From Eremophila alpestris peregrina (lineage: Eukaryota; Chordata; Aves; Passeriformes; Alaudidae), in NCBI GenBank assembly GCA_009792885.1, contig WMCF01000018.1, forward strand, positions 10,645,321 to 10,709,320: 64,000 nt of DNA. Reading direction: 5' to 3'. Position 1 is the first letter of the stretch. Every line of letters starts with the position of its first letter. The translations under genes and the position numbers were made by a program. Shown here piece after piece: positions 50,230 to 63,356 of this stretch. Below the pieces are notes generated by a model. It was not told the origin of the DNA. It searched no databases and was given only the letters and a program-made list of their open reading frames with translations.

Positions 50230-50690
50230 GAGAGATGTGAGGCAATGTGGAAAAGGGAATTATAATGACCTCTTCTGTGGAGATGGGCTCAGAGAGCTGA
50301 GGGACTTCAGCCTGGAGAAGAGAAGGCCCTGGGAAGACCTTAGAGCTCCTTTCAGTGCCTAAAGGGGCTCCAAGAGAGCTGGAGAGGGATTTTGGACAAG
50401 AGTATGGAGCAATGGGACAAGGGGAAATGGCTTTAAACTGAAAAAGGAGAGATTTAGATTACATATAAGAAATAAATATTACACTGTGAGGGTGGTGAGG
50501 CACTGGAAGAGGTTCCCCAGAGAAGTTGTGACTGTTCCATGCCTGGAAGTGTGCAAGGCCAGGTTGGAAGGGCCCTGGAGCAGCCTGGGATAGTGAAGGT
50601 GTTCCTGCCCAGAGTGGGGGGGTTGGAATGGGATGATCTTTAAAGTTCTTTCCAACATAAACCACTCCTTGATTCCAGGACAAAAAAGGC
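50230..50690 (+). mobile_element. CR1 LINE 3' fragment (about 460 bp)
   Basis: The plus strand shows the ordered CR1 3' UTR blocks: GAGGGACTTCAGCCTGGAGAAG, followed by CAAGAGAGCTGGAGAGGGA, GGACAAGGGGAAATGGCTTTA, GAGGCACTGGAAGAGGTT, GGCCCTGGAGCAGCCTGGGA and finally GATGATCTTTAAAGTTC near 50632 with a short tail. It is the longest CR1 copy in the window and a good marker of an avian genome. Divergence looks moderate and no coding part remains. Confidence 0.92.
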
Positions 50691-53600
50691 CAGAACGGAC
50701 CAAATTGGAAGAAAATCCATTTTAGGTAGACAATAATTAAATGAATGGCAGATTTGGTTCATATTCAATTGGAATGAATTTAAGCAAGGTTCTGGCTAAG
50801 GATGCACCAAAAAAAACCAGGGAAATAAAATTAACACATGAATCTGGAGTCAAGGAAATAGAATAAAAGGGAATTAAACAGCAACAAAGAAATAAAAATT
50901 ATGAGAGAGAGGAAAAATCAATAGGTTTGATTCTCCTTTCCTTTGTATTGCTTGCAGTAATATAAAATGGATGGAGTAGATCTATATCTGTTGGAGATTC
51001 TCCTCAGTAAGTGTGGGTCAGTGTGTTTATTGAATTTCGAGAAGTTTAACACAGCAAGACACAGACAAGTGGAATTTCAGAAAGATAGAGAAATGTGGAA
51101 TGGTAGCAGGACACCAAAGGCAGGACCCCTTTGACTGCAAGAATTTCCTAGTGCTCAATAAGAGCCCAAAAGGCAGGAAATTGGCATCTGATCCTGTACT
51201 ACATTTATTTTCCAAATGCATTATTCAGCATTTTTCCTTGGGAAGCCAGGGACCATGTTGCCACACATGTGCTGGGTGGAGAAATCCAGATATGAATGTG
51301 CACTGTACGTGGCAAAGATAAATTCCAGTGTCTCTTAAATATCATACACCTGCTAAGGAGGTTGTTTCACATATTCTTTTTAACAAGATATTTCTAGAGG
51401 CAACTGTTAGAATGAACAGCTCACTGCTTAGTTTGGTGAAGAAAAATAGTATTTATAATAGTTTTTTCTTTTTAACAGGAGTATAAGATGTTCAGGAGTA
51501 GTGAATAATGTATTAATTTTGTACCACCTGGTCTATTTTAGCATGAAAAACTTGCCTTTCCCTCAGCACATGTTAGGAATAATCCTGTTGTCATTACCCT
51601 TTCCATGACATCCAGACAACTGGCACTGTGACATTAATAAAAAGAGACACATTTAGTTGTCCCTACCTTTGCACACTCTTGCCCAATTAAATTTGACTCA
51701 GTGTCTTCTAGATTTTTAATAACTACCCAGCTATTAGCAAGAACTTAACCACTGACAAACCCCTACTTACACTATTAATCAAGGACACATGTAATACAAA
51801 ACATGGGCAGGTTTACCCTCCTGATGCCTACTACATCAACAGGGCTGCAGTTTTCCAAACAATAATTTAGATCCCCTTCAACCCCCTGGAATGCAACCAA
51901 ATCTCAGCAAAGAATCCACTAGAATCTTCACAAATAAAATATGTATGAGAACATAAAACATACATATGGTGTATCTTATTAAAAATATTTCATCCTGTCA
52001 GTAGTTCATATAATGGAGTCAATGCTTAAACAATATTTTTAGAGAAATATCTTGGATTTGGAAACACAGAACAAAAGGCATGAGGATGGTTTCCAAGGGG
52101 TTGGGTCGATTGAATTAATGTATTACCATTCTTCTTCCTTCATATTTCCAAGACACCTCATACCCATAAAGGTTAATGGAAAATAGTTTTGTACTCCCTT
52201 ATATCCATGCCTAAGGAAGAGCACTAGCATTGTTAACAGATTTTATTTCTCTCTGCTCTATCCCAGTGACTCATTTATAGATCAAGAAGCAATATTTATA
52301 ATTCTACCAATAAAAATCTGCACCAAATGCCAAAATCTGTCACAGTCCACTAATGAATCTGCTTTGGGTTATTGCTTTGGGAATTCCTTATGTCACAAAT
52401 AAATTAAAAAAGAAAAAAAAGCCTTAGTCCACTTTTTGTTTTCAGCCTCCTTTGAGCTGCATCAGAAGCAAAAGCTCACTCCTGTTCTGTATGCCAGCTT
52501 CTACTGGGATTTGAGCAAGCTGCATTTTCAAGTATCTACCTTTCTCTAGATGAATATTGCAGGGAAAAAACTGGCAGATTTTATTATCTATTCAACATGA
52601 ACACCATATAATACCTTGAAAACACATTTGTCCCCTAACACAGGATGCAAACTCAAATTTAGCCACCAAGTGCCAAGACTCAACTCTTCAGAAGAAACAA
52701 CTGAGCCTGTAGCAGGATCCAGACTCTCATAAATCTGAAGTGACAGAAAGAAGCAGATTACTTTTTAGAAGTGAGTTTTGAAAGTAGTCATTCCTCCCAT
52801 CTATTTTCAGGTACATTTTCCTCACATCCTGGGTGAAGCAGCCCTAAACCTCCCAAATTTGAATAGACTCCACTCAATTTACCATAGAATGGCATTTTTG
52901 AAACCCAGCAGTCTTTGATGGCTCATCATAAACACAGTGAGTTTAATTTCCCCAGACTTTTTAGCACCAGCATCTGGTGTTACACATGGGGGTGGGATAT
53001 ATCTACCCAATAAAATAAATTACAGTTATTTATGTGGGTACTGATAAATCATACAGCTTTTAGAGCCTGGAGTGTCAGGCAAAAGCTTTGTATTTAAAGC
53101 AACCCACAAGAGGATGGAGGTTTTCCACCTCTACTAGGAGCCATCAGAGCCAACTGGACTGATTGATGGTTGGTGTCAGGATTTTTTTTTTTTTTTAAGC
53201 AGCAGGTGATTCCTTCTGTTTCTGGTGGACATTTCTTTAACCTGAGGATGTTTAATACTTAAGTAGATAAAGCCAGATGTTTGCCCAAAAACATTAGCTA
53301 CCTGAGCGCTCTGCATCCCAGGCACCTCTCAAGAAAGGATGGATTATGAGGAATACAAATAGCTGGAATTGCTTTGGGACACACAGAGTGTTCAAGTAGC
53401 TGGCATGGAAATTATGAAGGGAGAAGCTGGGAAATGTGCTGGGGTTTGGCTGCCTCCCTCTGAGGTTTGGGCTCTCCAGTATCACACCAAATGTTCCCGC
53501 TGCCAGCTGCAAGAACAAATGAGCGGAAGCAAGGAGGAGGGTGACATGCTGACAGTTGTTCTGACACCACTTTTTTTGTGTCCCCAGTTGAGCTTATTCA

Positions 53601-56041
53601 TGGATTCTGGGCTGCCCTCCTGCAGAGCTGCCTGTGGCTCAGGGAAGGAAACTCCCCTCCCTTACAAGAGTGTCCGAGCTGATGAGACAGACTCAAATGA
53701 CACTTCCACTTCTCGCTAATGATCCCATGGGCTCCCTGGCTTCTTCTGGACCCTCAAACTCCCCAGCCCTTGCTGCCAGTATTTCCCAGCTCTCATTATG
53801 GCTCCTGCAGCTTTCTGATCAATCCTCCTCCTCCCCAGTGCCCCACGTGCCCTTCGCTTGCTGCTGTGCAGATTTTGTCTGTCCTGACGATGACTGCTCC
53901 TGACAAGCCTATTCCTGCCTGTTTATCTGCTGGCCCTCTCAGCTTTTTGATGTAACCAAAACACAAATGCATATTTCCAGAACGTTGGGAGCTGCTGAAA
54001 GAGCAGATGAGGTGAACAGCAGCATCCAGGACATGAGCACTGGGGTGCAGAGAGAGGGGAGGGAAGGGGGTGTTCATGTAAGACTTGGGATAACCTGAAC
54101 TCTCTTCAAATCTCCTATGGCTTCCCTGCTCTTTGCAAAAAGCAGGTTTCACATAGTTGCATCTTATCCTTTCTTCCTTTCCTTGTGCAAGAAGTGGAAC
54201 TGAAGCACCCCAAGGAGAGTATGTGCTTAGAGGTAGAAATACAGCATACAAAGCTTGAGGACACTGCAGACCTCTGCTGTGGTTCAAAAATTAAAAATCC
54301 AACCCCTAAATGTTGTAATTTTGGCTGTCATACCTTCTTCCCAAATCTGCTTTCATTTCCAGCAAGCAGATCTAACCTAGTTAGATTTGCAATTAGAAAG
54401 TACACAATATTTTAAAATTCCACTTCATTTATATTAATTACTAGATGCAATACAAATACTACATTTTCCTCCAAGGAGATTAACCTTTATTCACACAGTG
54501 GATGTCTTCAGTGGCCCCCATGAGTAAGTCATGTTTGTTATTAAATGCAAAAATAATTACTTGATTCAGGGCAGCAAGTCTTGCTAGAACCCTTGAGTTA
54601 AACATTTCTCTAGGGATAGACAGTAAAAACCACAAAAATGGGCCATTGGTATTCTACATTTGTACATAATTTGAAAAGGAAAAAAAGGAGATAGCTGGAA
54701 AAGTGCTATCATATGACATCAGAATTCCATTTTCATTCATTTGTTGACAAAGGCAATCTGAATTAAAGAGGTCTTGTACTTTTTGGGGTAAAACAACCCT
54801 TCATTACCCTTTAAAAAGTTTTATAGTCTTGAAATTCCCTGGTTTAATGCTTCCTGTCTTTTAAAAGCATTGGGGTTTTGATGTATCTTCCCTCAGTGAC
54901 AGCCCTATCATGTCAGGCAGAAACACAAATCTCCATCTGAAGACCACCTTTGACCATCCTAATGTGCTTTGGTTGTCTGAGCTCTTGAAATGTAAAATGG
55001 TAATCCACTTTTACCCAGGCCTGTAAGATGCTATTTTGCTATTACTTCTGGTTTTACCACAAGGGATAATGATAGTTTTCTGTGCCCATTTCATTTAAAC
55101 AAAGAGAAAATCTGACATTACCATAAGCCTCTTTCCAGCCCAGTCGTGATCTGCTGAGAAATTTGCAGTGATGGAGAAGCATCAGCATTGAGTGAGACAG
55201 GACTTTAAGGGTACTCCTACACTAATAAATTAAATGTGCTCAGGGGTGTTTTCTGGCACTGAGGGCAAATGAAAAAGATCATCTCGACCTGTATTATTAA
55301 ACTTCTTCATGCTCTGCACTGGCCACAATACTCCAGCTGGGATAGACCTGTGCAGCTCCCACACAGCTGGCCAGCTGATGGATTTCCTGAGTGGGCTACC
55401 AATTTTTCTTCACAGGTGGCCACACAGACTCACTCTTATGTTCCTCATTTAGAGATCATGGTGCTCAGTTAGTGACACTCAGTAATTAATCCTTCGGTTT
55501 ATACAGAGGCAAAGCCCCCATGTTGAAGACCATGCAATCCAAATATCAGCCCTGTCTCACACATTTACACACTGCACATTACAGCTGCCCCTTTTGTGGT
55601 TTTTGATCTGTTTTCTCAGCTCTAAACATTTGAACTAAAGGCAGCTTTAGCAAACAAAGCAGAAAAAAAAAAGTATTAGATAGACACATGGGACCCAGTG
55701 ACACCTTATATTGCTTAGGGTCTGTTATTTAGGAAAATGATTCCAGGCAGGGAATTGCTGTGAATTTCTCCTCATAGATTAAGTTTCATATAAAGCTGTA
55801 GTAATTTCTCTTCCCCACCCAAGCAATCCTCCCAATCCCAAATGTCTCTCTTGCACATCTGTCAGGCCAGGATCCATCTAAATGATCCTTCATTTTTCTT
55901 GCCTTTCTCCTCCTTCTAGTCCAATATTCCCATCCAGATTGCATTGGTGGTGCTCAGGACAATGTTCTCATGATCAGGAGGGACACTCTTGTAAAAGAAC
56001 AGGATGAAGTGGAAGCACTAAGAAGTTCTGCATTTCTCCCA

Positions 56042-56150
56042 TTCATAGAACCATCTCCTGCTCTGGGTTGGAAGGGACCTTAAAAATCACCTCTTTTCAA
56101 TCCCTCTGCCATGGGCACAGAATCTTTCACTAGACCAGGTTGCTCAAAAA
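56042..56150 (-). mobile_element. CR1 LINE 3' end fragment
   Basis: About 110 bp matching the avian CR1 3' terminus in reverse orientation: TTCATAGAACC, then GGTTGGAAGGGACCTTAA, then CTGCCATGGGCA, then CACTAGACCAGGTTGCTC. CR1 elements are usually 5'-truncated, which fits this size. Confidence 0.85.
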
Positions 56151-57132
56151 ACTGTAACATTATTTTTCTTTCTTGCCTGGCTGCAGAGCTGTGTGTCTGT
56201 CAGAACACCTCTGGTAATACATTTTACCAACAGACTTTGTTCAAGAGGAACATGGTGGTGAATAACTCGTAATGAGGTTCTGTGGGTGTCTGACCAGTTT
56301 GAGAATCCCCTGATTTTAACCTGATGGAGTTTTAGTGGGATTTTCCCAGAACACCTCTTCAAGGATCTGCCCTACATGGACTTGTAGGAAAGGCATGCAG
56401 GCAGGCACAAACCTCTTCCATCAAAGAATGTGACATTTCAATATTTCTGTCTGTCTCATGGGCCAAACTATAACAGAAAAAACAGCCATAAAGGCTTCCT
56501 GAAGCAGAATAGAAAGACAGGTTTCAGGCACATTTGACTTTTTCAGAGAAAAGTTTCCACTGAGTTTAAGCAAAGTGGTCATTTCAAATCTCATCCAAAC
56601 CCTGCTGAGCAGCTCTGCTGCGAGGCACTGAAATTACCATGGGAAAACACAGGACCAGAAGGTCCTCTTGGGTCAGCACATCAAGCCACATGGGGATTTC
56701 TACAGCTGAGCTTGCCTCCTAGGATGGCAGGGACAGAAATAGGCAGTTTTAGGGGCTATTTAGCTGAATGTATTTAGATTTTTGGGGTGGTAACATATTT
56801 TAGGACTTCACAGACTCCATTAACCAGATCTGACTATAAAGGCACCTCCACGTAATTATTTCAGATGTAGATGTTCACAGTGACTAATACATATACTCTC
56901 AAACATTTTCTGTTGGTAAGCTACTGGATCATAACATAAATATTTAAACAGGGCTGAGTGCATGACCTTACACTTTGTATTTCATAATTCCATGCATCAT
57001 GCATTAATTCAATAAAGGTTATGCAATCCTGCCTACAGGATAGTGTGGTACCCTAGAAATTGGTGGTGCTTTCTACCTTTGTGTTCTCAGAAAATGTCAT
57101 CAATATTTTCCTGGATGAATGGAGAGCAGGGA

Positions 57133-57151
57133 GAAAAAAAAAAAAAAAAAA
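57133..57151. repeat. Poly-A run
   Basis: About 19 adenines. No LINE or SINE body is recognisable just upstream, so it is listed as a simple repeat only. Confidence 0.8.
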
Positions 57152-60100
57152 GGTGGACTGATCCTAAAGGAGGAATTCCATTCTTATATTTTGTTTTTGA
57201 GGAAAATTCTTAAGGTGTCACTTTCCTGGCTACAGACCCTACATGTTTATAAGCTTGTGACTCCAGTAATGCAAGATCCACCACGGAAATGCAGCAGTGA
57301 TTTGCCAGCTTGTGGTGGACTGGGAACAGGGTGGGTGTGCCTGGATGTTCTGGGATGTGTGAATGGGACAGAGGTGAGACAACAGCAGCCCAGAACTCAG
57401 CCCCGAGGGCCAGTTAATGCTCTGCAGCTCTGTGGATTCAACTAAGAGATGCTTTTTGGGTCACACACAGCCCAGCTGGAGCAGGAGCAGGGACAGCAAG
57501 TGCATTTCTGTGGCACATCAGGCTGTCCTTCCCTTGGTGGCACTCCAAGAGACCCTGGCAGGAGCCCTACTTCATCCTGGTGGGCACCAGAGGGTAAAAG
57601 TGTGGCTTGGCATCACACACACCCAGTGAGGTTGGGAGGTTGTTGTGCCGGTGATGGAAGTGTCACTTTTATTCATGCAGGTTGTTAGCACCCAGCACAC
57701 ACAGCTGTCCCCTGAGAAGTGGCTGCTGTCACATCAGCTCTCACACCAGCTCAGAGCAGGGGGCACCAGGACCTGCCTCCTGACCCTAATTCTCCTACTT
57801 AATAATTCTTGTCTTGGTGGTTTTCCTTGCTCACCTCAGTAACAGAAATATACATTAAAAATACGTTAAGCCCTTTTGAAAAGTTAACAAAGAGCATAAT
57901 TATTCACTTAACTGTTTCAGAAGCTCTCTCTTACAAAGGAGGAGGAAATTCTTACGATGTCTGGTTTGGCTTTACCTTCTAAAGCAGCCTCAATGACTCT
58001 AAAATGCCAGCTGGCAAGAGCAGCACAGCTTTGCTGTGCAAAAGGCAGTTAAACAGCACATAGTTCTCCAACTACGTTGTAAAGTTTAGTTCCTTGAAGA
58101 TGATTCACTCATCAGCTGACCAGCCTTAAATATAGTTTCATGTGGCACTGCACACAAATTGTCCAAGACATTTTCAGGATATATGAATACAACCCAAAGA
58201 CTAAGGACATATTAAAATTCCTTTCATGGGCTGCTCTATAACACGATGTTGCCCAGGGCACTTACTGAGTTTCCTGGCTTTTCCTCCACCATTCCTTTGG
58301 ATTCATGTTAGTGAGGCTGGGTAAGACCTGCAAACCAAATCACTGAACATACCACAGAACTGCAGTGGTTGTAACAGTTTCAACACCAGTTTGCAGACTT
58401 TACAGGAGTTCAAGAGCAAGTTTGCTCCATAATCCTCAGCCTTGCAGTTGGGAAATCACAGCCATCACCATAAGGCAGATGTGACAGATAAAAGTATTTC
58501 ATTTAGGTGCACGTACAGATGTGCTGCACCAAGATTTTCTCCATGCCTCCAGATACTATGGAAGTATTTAGAATCCAAATGAGATAAAACCTCAGGATAA
58601 TATTCTTTATCAGAACTGACTCTTGAAACTCAGAGGAGGAAAACAGATCTCAGCAAGTTAAAAGAGAGACTTGGATGGCACATATGCCAATGGAGTTAGA
58701 AGTAAAAGTTTTTGCACATGATTATTTTTATTTTATTTTTCTTTGTGGTGGTGCTTTTCAGCACCTTATTTTTATTTTTGTGGTGTTTTTTAGCTACCAG
58801 AACTTTTGGATCTGATTATGCAAGTGGGTTGGTGAGTTCAATCCAATTTTCTTACTGAAGAAAGCAACAATTTTGCTGATGCCAGAGGTGTAAGATGACC
58901 TCCTCTCTGCCTGCTAATCATGAAATCTCCATGTTGGCACTGGATGAGTCTCATGATTCAGAATCTGTTGTTCTTTTCACCACCTTCATCACCTATAAAT
59001 AATTCCCTTTTTTTTTCCTTTGAGTGACCCAAACACAAGAATCATTCCTCTTTATCAGTCTTTGCCACATCCTTACAGAACTGCTGGCTGAAAAGAGTAA
59101 AGTTAGCAATTTTTTCTTTCAGCTGACCAATAACTTCAGCTTATCCATGCTGACAGAGCTTTTCAATATCTGGTTTTACATCTGGGACAGTCTTTTTTTC
59201 AAGCACTGAAGGTTAAATATACGTAGATAATGTTAATGCAGTCTCTGCTGAGCCAGATTTCATATTTAACAGAACTTATGCACATTGATTAGTGTTAATA
59301 TCTAAGGGTATCAGATGCTGCTAATTCACATCTTTTAATAATCCATGAATATTTCAAATGTTAACATTTCCCCCAGAATTTAACACATATTATTTCCAGC
59401 TTTCACCATCATACACAGAACACATTGCTTAATGGCAGGGGGAGATCAACTTGCTAAATCTCAGGCTAAACTCTCCTAAAAGATATAATAAATAATGTTT
59501 TTTCCTAAATAAAGAAAGCAATATATTTGCCCCAGCTCTTCTAATCAAAGCTAATTCCAAGGAAAATTTATAGAAATGGTAAATCATAGAAAAAATATAA
59601 ATAATTTCCCACTTCCTGAGTAATCACAGTTTAATCTTTTGACTTTTTTTTTTTTTACCCCTAAAAAATATACCTTGTTCTTGCAATCAACGCTTTCAGT
59701 GCAAAAATAACTGTTAAAATTTAAGTTAAGGTAAACAAAGCAACACACTTTGCTTTTATACAAGCTCTTTCAGGAACTTTTCTACCCCAGCAGCCTAGAA
59801 CCAAAACACTGGGTACTTAAAAGCAAAGCAACCTCTAAAAGCAATCGGTAGCAAAACCCAACATTTTTTTTTACAGCAGCATCTACTATTAAACAACTCA
59901 CTACATAAACAGTAAGGCCATTAGAGACACAATATCAAAGATGCTCTGTAAGCTGAACAGGCAAAACATTTCCACCATGACTGAAAGCCAGCAAAGCGCT
60001 CCTTAAGATGTCAACAGGGAAATATAATTCAGTCTTAATAGGTTCAGGGCTTATGTAAGCCAAGCTTATGGGATAGTCTATTAAAAAATCCAGCAAGTGA

Positions 60101-60201
60101 GCCAGTGACATTACTGTAAACAAAACCTGCAGCTTCCTAAAACATGCAGGCTGAAGACATCCAAAACTCAGCCCAAAGACACTGTGCTGTGGTAAGGTTT
60201 G

Positions 60202-60454
60202 TGTGTTCTGGGCCAGAAGTGAAGGGAAATGTAAATATGTCCCAAAACAGGGATGGCTGAGGTGATACTCACACCTGTACAGAAATGCCTTCAGCCCCAT
60301 GAATGGCCTAAGAAATAAAACTATTGTGTTCTGGGCCAGAAGTGAAGGGAAATGTAAATATGCCCCAAAACAGGGATGGCTGAGGTGATGCTCACACCTG
60401 TACAGAAATCAGGAATGCCTTCAGCCCCATGAAGGGCCGAAGAAATAAAACTAT
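60202..60454. repeat. Tandem duplication, period 123 bp, two copies
   Basis: Copy 1 is 60202-60324 and copy 2 is 60325-60454. Both begin TGTGTTCTGGGCCAG and end AATAAAACTAT followed by T. They differ by about four single-base changes, and copy 2 has one 7-bp insertion (CAGGAAT), so the duplication is recent. It lies about 255 bp past the donor of the domain II pore exon. It codes for nothing recognisable. Confidence 0.95.
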
Positions 60455-60709
60455 TGTGATCAACCCAAGTGCCTTTCTTCTGGTAAAATGTCTGCTCTTC
60501 TGAAAAAACCAGCAAGTCCTCATTCCCAACTAGTCAACTAGCAATGCAACTTTGTGTTTGGGATAGGAGCAAATTTCTCTTGGTGACAACTCAATTCATT
60601 TAATTAAAATCATAGAGCAATGCGAGATTTGCCATTTCTGGATTTAAAAATGGTACATTTGCACATGCCCACCAGGAAACAAAGAAAAAAAACCATCTTG
60701 AGAACTCAC

Positions 60710-61066
60710 CACCAGGTTTCCTATCACCATGACCAACAGGAAGACGAGAAGGCACAGTGGCTGCCCAGCTACTTCCATGCAGTCCCACATGGTCTCGATC
60801 CACTCTCCGCACAAAATCCGGAAGATGATGAGGAAGGAGTGGAAGAAGTCGTTCATGTGCCACCGTGGCAGGTTGCCAGTGGTGCTTATCTTCTTCACGT
60901 TGTCCAAGTAGCTTTTCCCAAAGAGCTGCATTCCTACCACGGCAAAAATGAAGACGATGATGGCCAGCACGAGGGTGAGGTTCCCGAGGGCACCCACGGA
61001 GTTTCCAATGATTTTGATGAGCGTGTTTAAGGTCGGCCAGGACTTTGCCAACTTGAAGACTCTCAG
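60710..61066 (-). CDS. SCN5A: Nav channel exon: domain II S4 end, S5, pore loop and S6
   Basis: A 357-nt exon (119 codons, phase 0 at both ends). Residues 1-8 (LRVFKLAK) finish S4 with arginine and lysine gating charges. About 15-30 is the S4-S5 linker (IKIIGNSVGALGNL), 31-50 is S5 ending MQLFG, 51-71 is the extracellular turret, and 72-100 is the pore loop. Residues 101-119 begin S6 (VFLLVMVIGNLV), completed by the next exon. The selectivity-filter glutamate (E of the DEKA ring) is residue 88 in LCGEWIETMWDC, codon at 60803-60805. The turret reads YLDNVKKISTTGNLPRWHM and lacks the cysteines of neuronal channels. Borders are TTCACAG before CTGAGAGTC and a GTGAGT donor. The length equals the neuronal-type exon (357 nt). 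I recall the human SCN5A exon as 351 nt, because of a two-codon turret deletion. Confidence 0.96.
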
Positions 61067-62479
61067 CTGTGAACAGAACATAAACAACAGTGTCAGCTCA
61101 CAGAAGCATCAGCCATTTCAGCCCATGAATTATTAAAGTAAGTAAAACGTGGGAGATGTTAAATGCCGCAGTGTGTGTGTGGTACAAGGTGATTTTAGCC
61201 CTACTTCCTGTTAACCTCATTACTTCTATTAATAAAACATCAGTTGGGCTTCTCAGAGGAGAATTAAGTTTTCTTGAGCTATGCTTTGCCTGGTTAGATA
61301 GACATGGTTTTAATTTTCCCCACTGGTGGGGAAAGGATGGAAGGTTGAAATCTATTTCTTAGTATTTCCTTTTGTGCTGCTTTTCCTCCTCAAAATAAAC
61401 AGCCTGGCAGGCATCTGGAGAGAGGGGCTTCAAGTTTGGTCCCACAATGAGAGAAGGAATTCCTCTGTGCTCCAGAGCAAGCCTCAGTCAGGTGTTATTA
61501 GCTGTTAGCTCCCAGGGTGAAAATCACCTCTGTGCTGAGGATCACGCTGTCTGTGCACAGCCCACAGCCCACTCAAGACCTACTTTAAGGATGTAAATGG
61601 TGCCGACCCCTTGTGCTGTGTTTTCAGCTGAAGGTTTAAATTAAGCCCCATTGAAGCAGGATTGCTCCAAAAACTTAAGGGAGACACTTAGGACAGTGAT
61701 GGAAAATGGATGCTTTTGAGCAATGCAGAGAATTTTGGGGGGAAAAGAAAATAAAATTCTTTTCTTCTGGTAAATGCAACCACAAGGGCTTATTTTCCGG
61801 ATATTTAAAATTTTGAAGACAAATCACGGCCAGAATAGTTAGCATGGACATCCTGGTACATGAAGTGCAACACAAATGTCAAGCTGGAAAGGAAAGCACT
61901 TTTCTGTTCCAGCATTTTGCCAATCTCTCATTAATAGAACACCACTGCCCCTGCTTAACAAAGGAGCTGACAGCTAGGGGTTCCTGTGAAAGACAGATGC
62001 TATGTTATGCTGATCAGTTCTAGGAAAAAAATACCAAACCTGCCTCTGAATAATTCAAAGACATTTTCTTTTGACAACATCTAAAAGAACAGTGGCATGT
62101 TTATAACATAATTTAGGAATAACAGCTCCTAAAACAACAAGTTATCAGCTCTTGCATTTCTTGGGCTATCAATTTTCCCCTGTCTGTGCTAACAGGTGTA
62201 CAGGTATAAAATGGCAGGTCTTTATTACAAACTGGAATCCAAATATTTTAAGTGTGCTACAAGTACCTGGCACAGCTAGAAGGAATCAAATTATGCTCTC
62301 ATTTACCCTGATGTAAATCTGGAACAATTCCATTTATCCCACAGTAATTAGTGTCACATACTGTTCACCAGTTTGCAGCAATTACAGGCAGATGCATTTT
62401 TAAGAAAATACGTTGCATTCATGTCAGAGTTTATATGTAATAAAAAAAGAGATGGTTAAGAACAGAATAAGACCATTAC
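61067..62479 (-). other. SCN5A: Intron between the two domain II exons
   Basis: A 1413-bp GT-AG intron (donor GTAATG, acceptor TTCACAG) that splits the S4 helix. No repeats or open frames of note. Confidence 0.9.
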
Positions 62480-62653
62480 CAGTCGAAAGGAGCGTAAAAC
62501 AGACAGGTTTCCCATGCTGGACAAACCCAGTTCCATCAGGCTTAGAATAACAATTATACTGTCAAAAATATTCCAGCCCTGTTGGAAATAGTAGTAGGGG
62601 TCAAGGGCAATTACTTTGAAGATCATTTCTGCTGTAAAAATCCCAGTGAAGAC
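62480..62653 (-). CDS. SCN5A: Nav channel exon: domain II S2 to start of S4
   Basis: A 174-nt exon (58 codons, phase 0 at both ends), the same length I recall for human SCN5A exon 15. It starts VFTGIFTAEM after a TTTCTGCAG acceptor and ends SVLRSFRL before a GTAATG donor. Residues 1-20 are most of S2, with the conserved FTAE motif whose glutamate belongs to the voltage-sensor charge network. Residues about 25-44 (WNIFDSIIVILSLMELGL) are S3, with the conserved aspartate in IFDS. Residues 48-58 begin the S4 helix with its first gating arginines (LRSFRL). The remaining S4 charges come from the next exon. In the channel this segment moves in response to voltage and opens the pore. Identity as a Nav domain II sensor is near certain. 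Paralogue assignment depends on the linker exons. Confidence 0.95.
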
Positions 62654-63310
62654 CTGCAGAAAGAAAATATGAAGTCAAACTAACCTTTTAAGCACAACTC
62701 CTTGCTTGTGGAGTTTCCACTCACACAGGTGAACCCAGCAGAAAGCCAGACACATTCTACAAACAAATACTTGTGGGTTTTTTTTTTTTGGCTGACTCTT
62801 TATCACTATTACAATTTTATCTAGTCTTTTCTGATACTGCTGTAAATCTGTAATGACATCTGACTTCAGGATCTGGATTGGAACATACATTTCCAACTCC
62901 TTCCATCATCTGAATAATCACAGTGGTTAAAAAAAATAAAAAGAGAAAAAAGGTATAAAGGTGACTTTCATAAAGGTTAAATCTATTCATTTCAGTGGAG
63001 AAAGCCAAGTGAATGGAGAGTGAGTGTTAAAGGGCTGTTTGGGTTGCAGTGGATCTGGTGTATTATCCCTTTTCATTTTGTTCTTATTATCAATAGAAGG
63101 GCATTGCACCCCTCCAGTTATTCTGGGGTTATTGCTGGCAGCAAAGACGATTAGAAACTCTAATTTGAGTCTTGGTTGATTTTTTAAAATTTATTTTTAC
63201 TAATAGTCACAGCAATTTTCTTCTCATTGCATCTTGGGAACACATTGGTTATTTATGAGCCAGTTCAAATGTCATATGGTGGAGCTTCTAATTGGAACAT
63301 TTTTCTTTAA

Positions 63311-63356
<46 letters not shown>

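Larger units (their letters stand above)
40413..60709 (-). other. SCN5A: 20.3-kb intron interrupting domain II S6
   Basis: GT-AG intron (donor GTGAGT at the high end, acceptor TTTTCCAG at 40413). No exon of the channel is missing here, since the flanking exons join as NLV-VLNLF, as in other Nav proteins. It contains CR1 pieces at 40715-41035, 44173-44240, 50230-50690 and 56042-56150, a 123-bp tandem duplication at 60202-60454, and several poly-A/T runs. The rest, including 51.4-53.3 kb and 57.8-60.2 kb, is AT-rich sequence in which I recognise nothing. Confidence 0.9.

Noticed and set aside
53174..53197. Poly-T run as a possible reversed LINE or SINE tail
   Set aside because: No element body or target-site duplication is recognisable beside it. 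Treated as a simple homopolymer.
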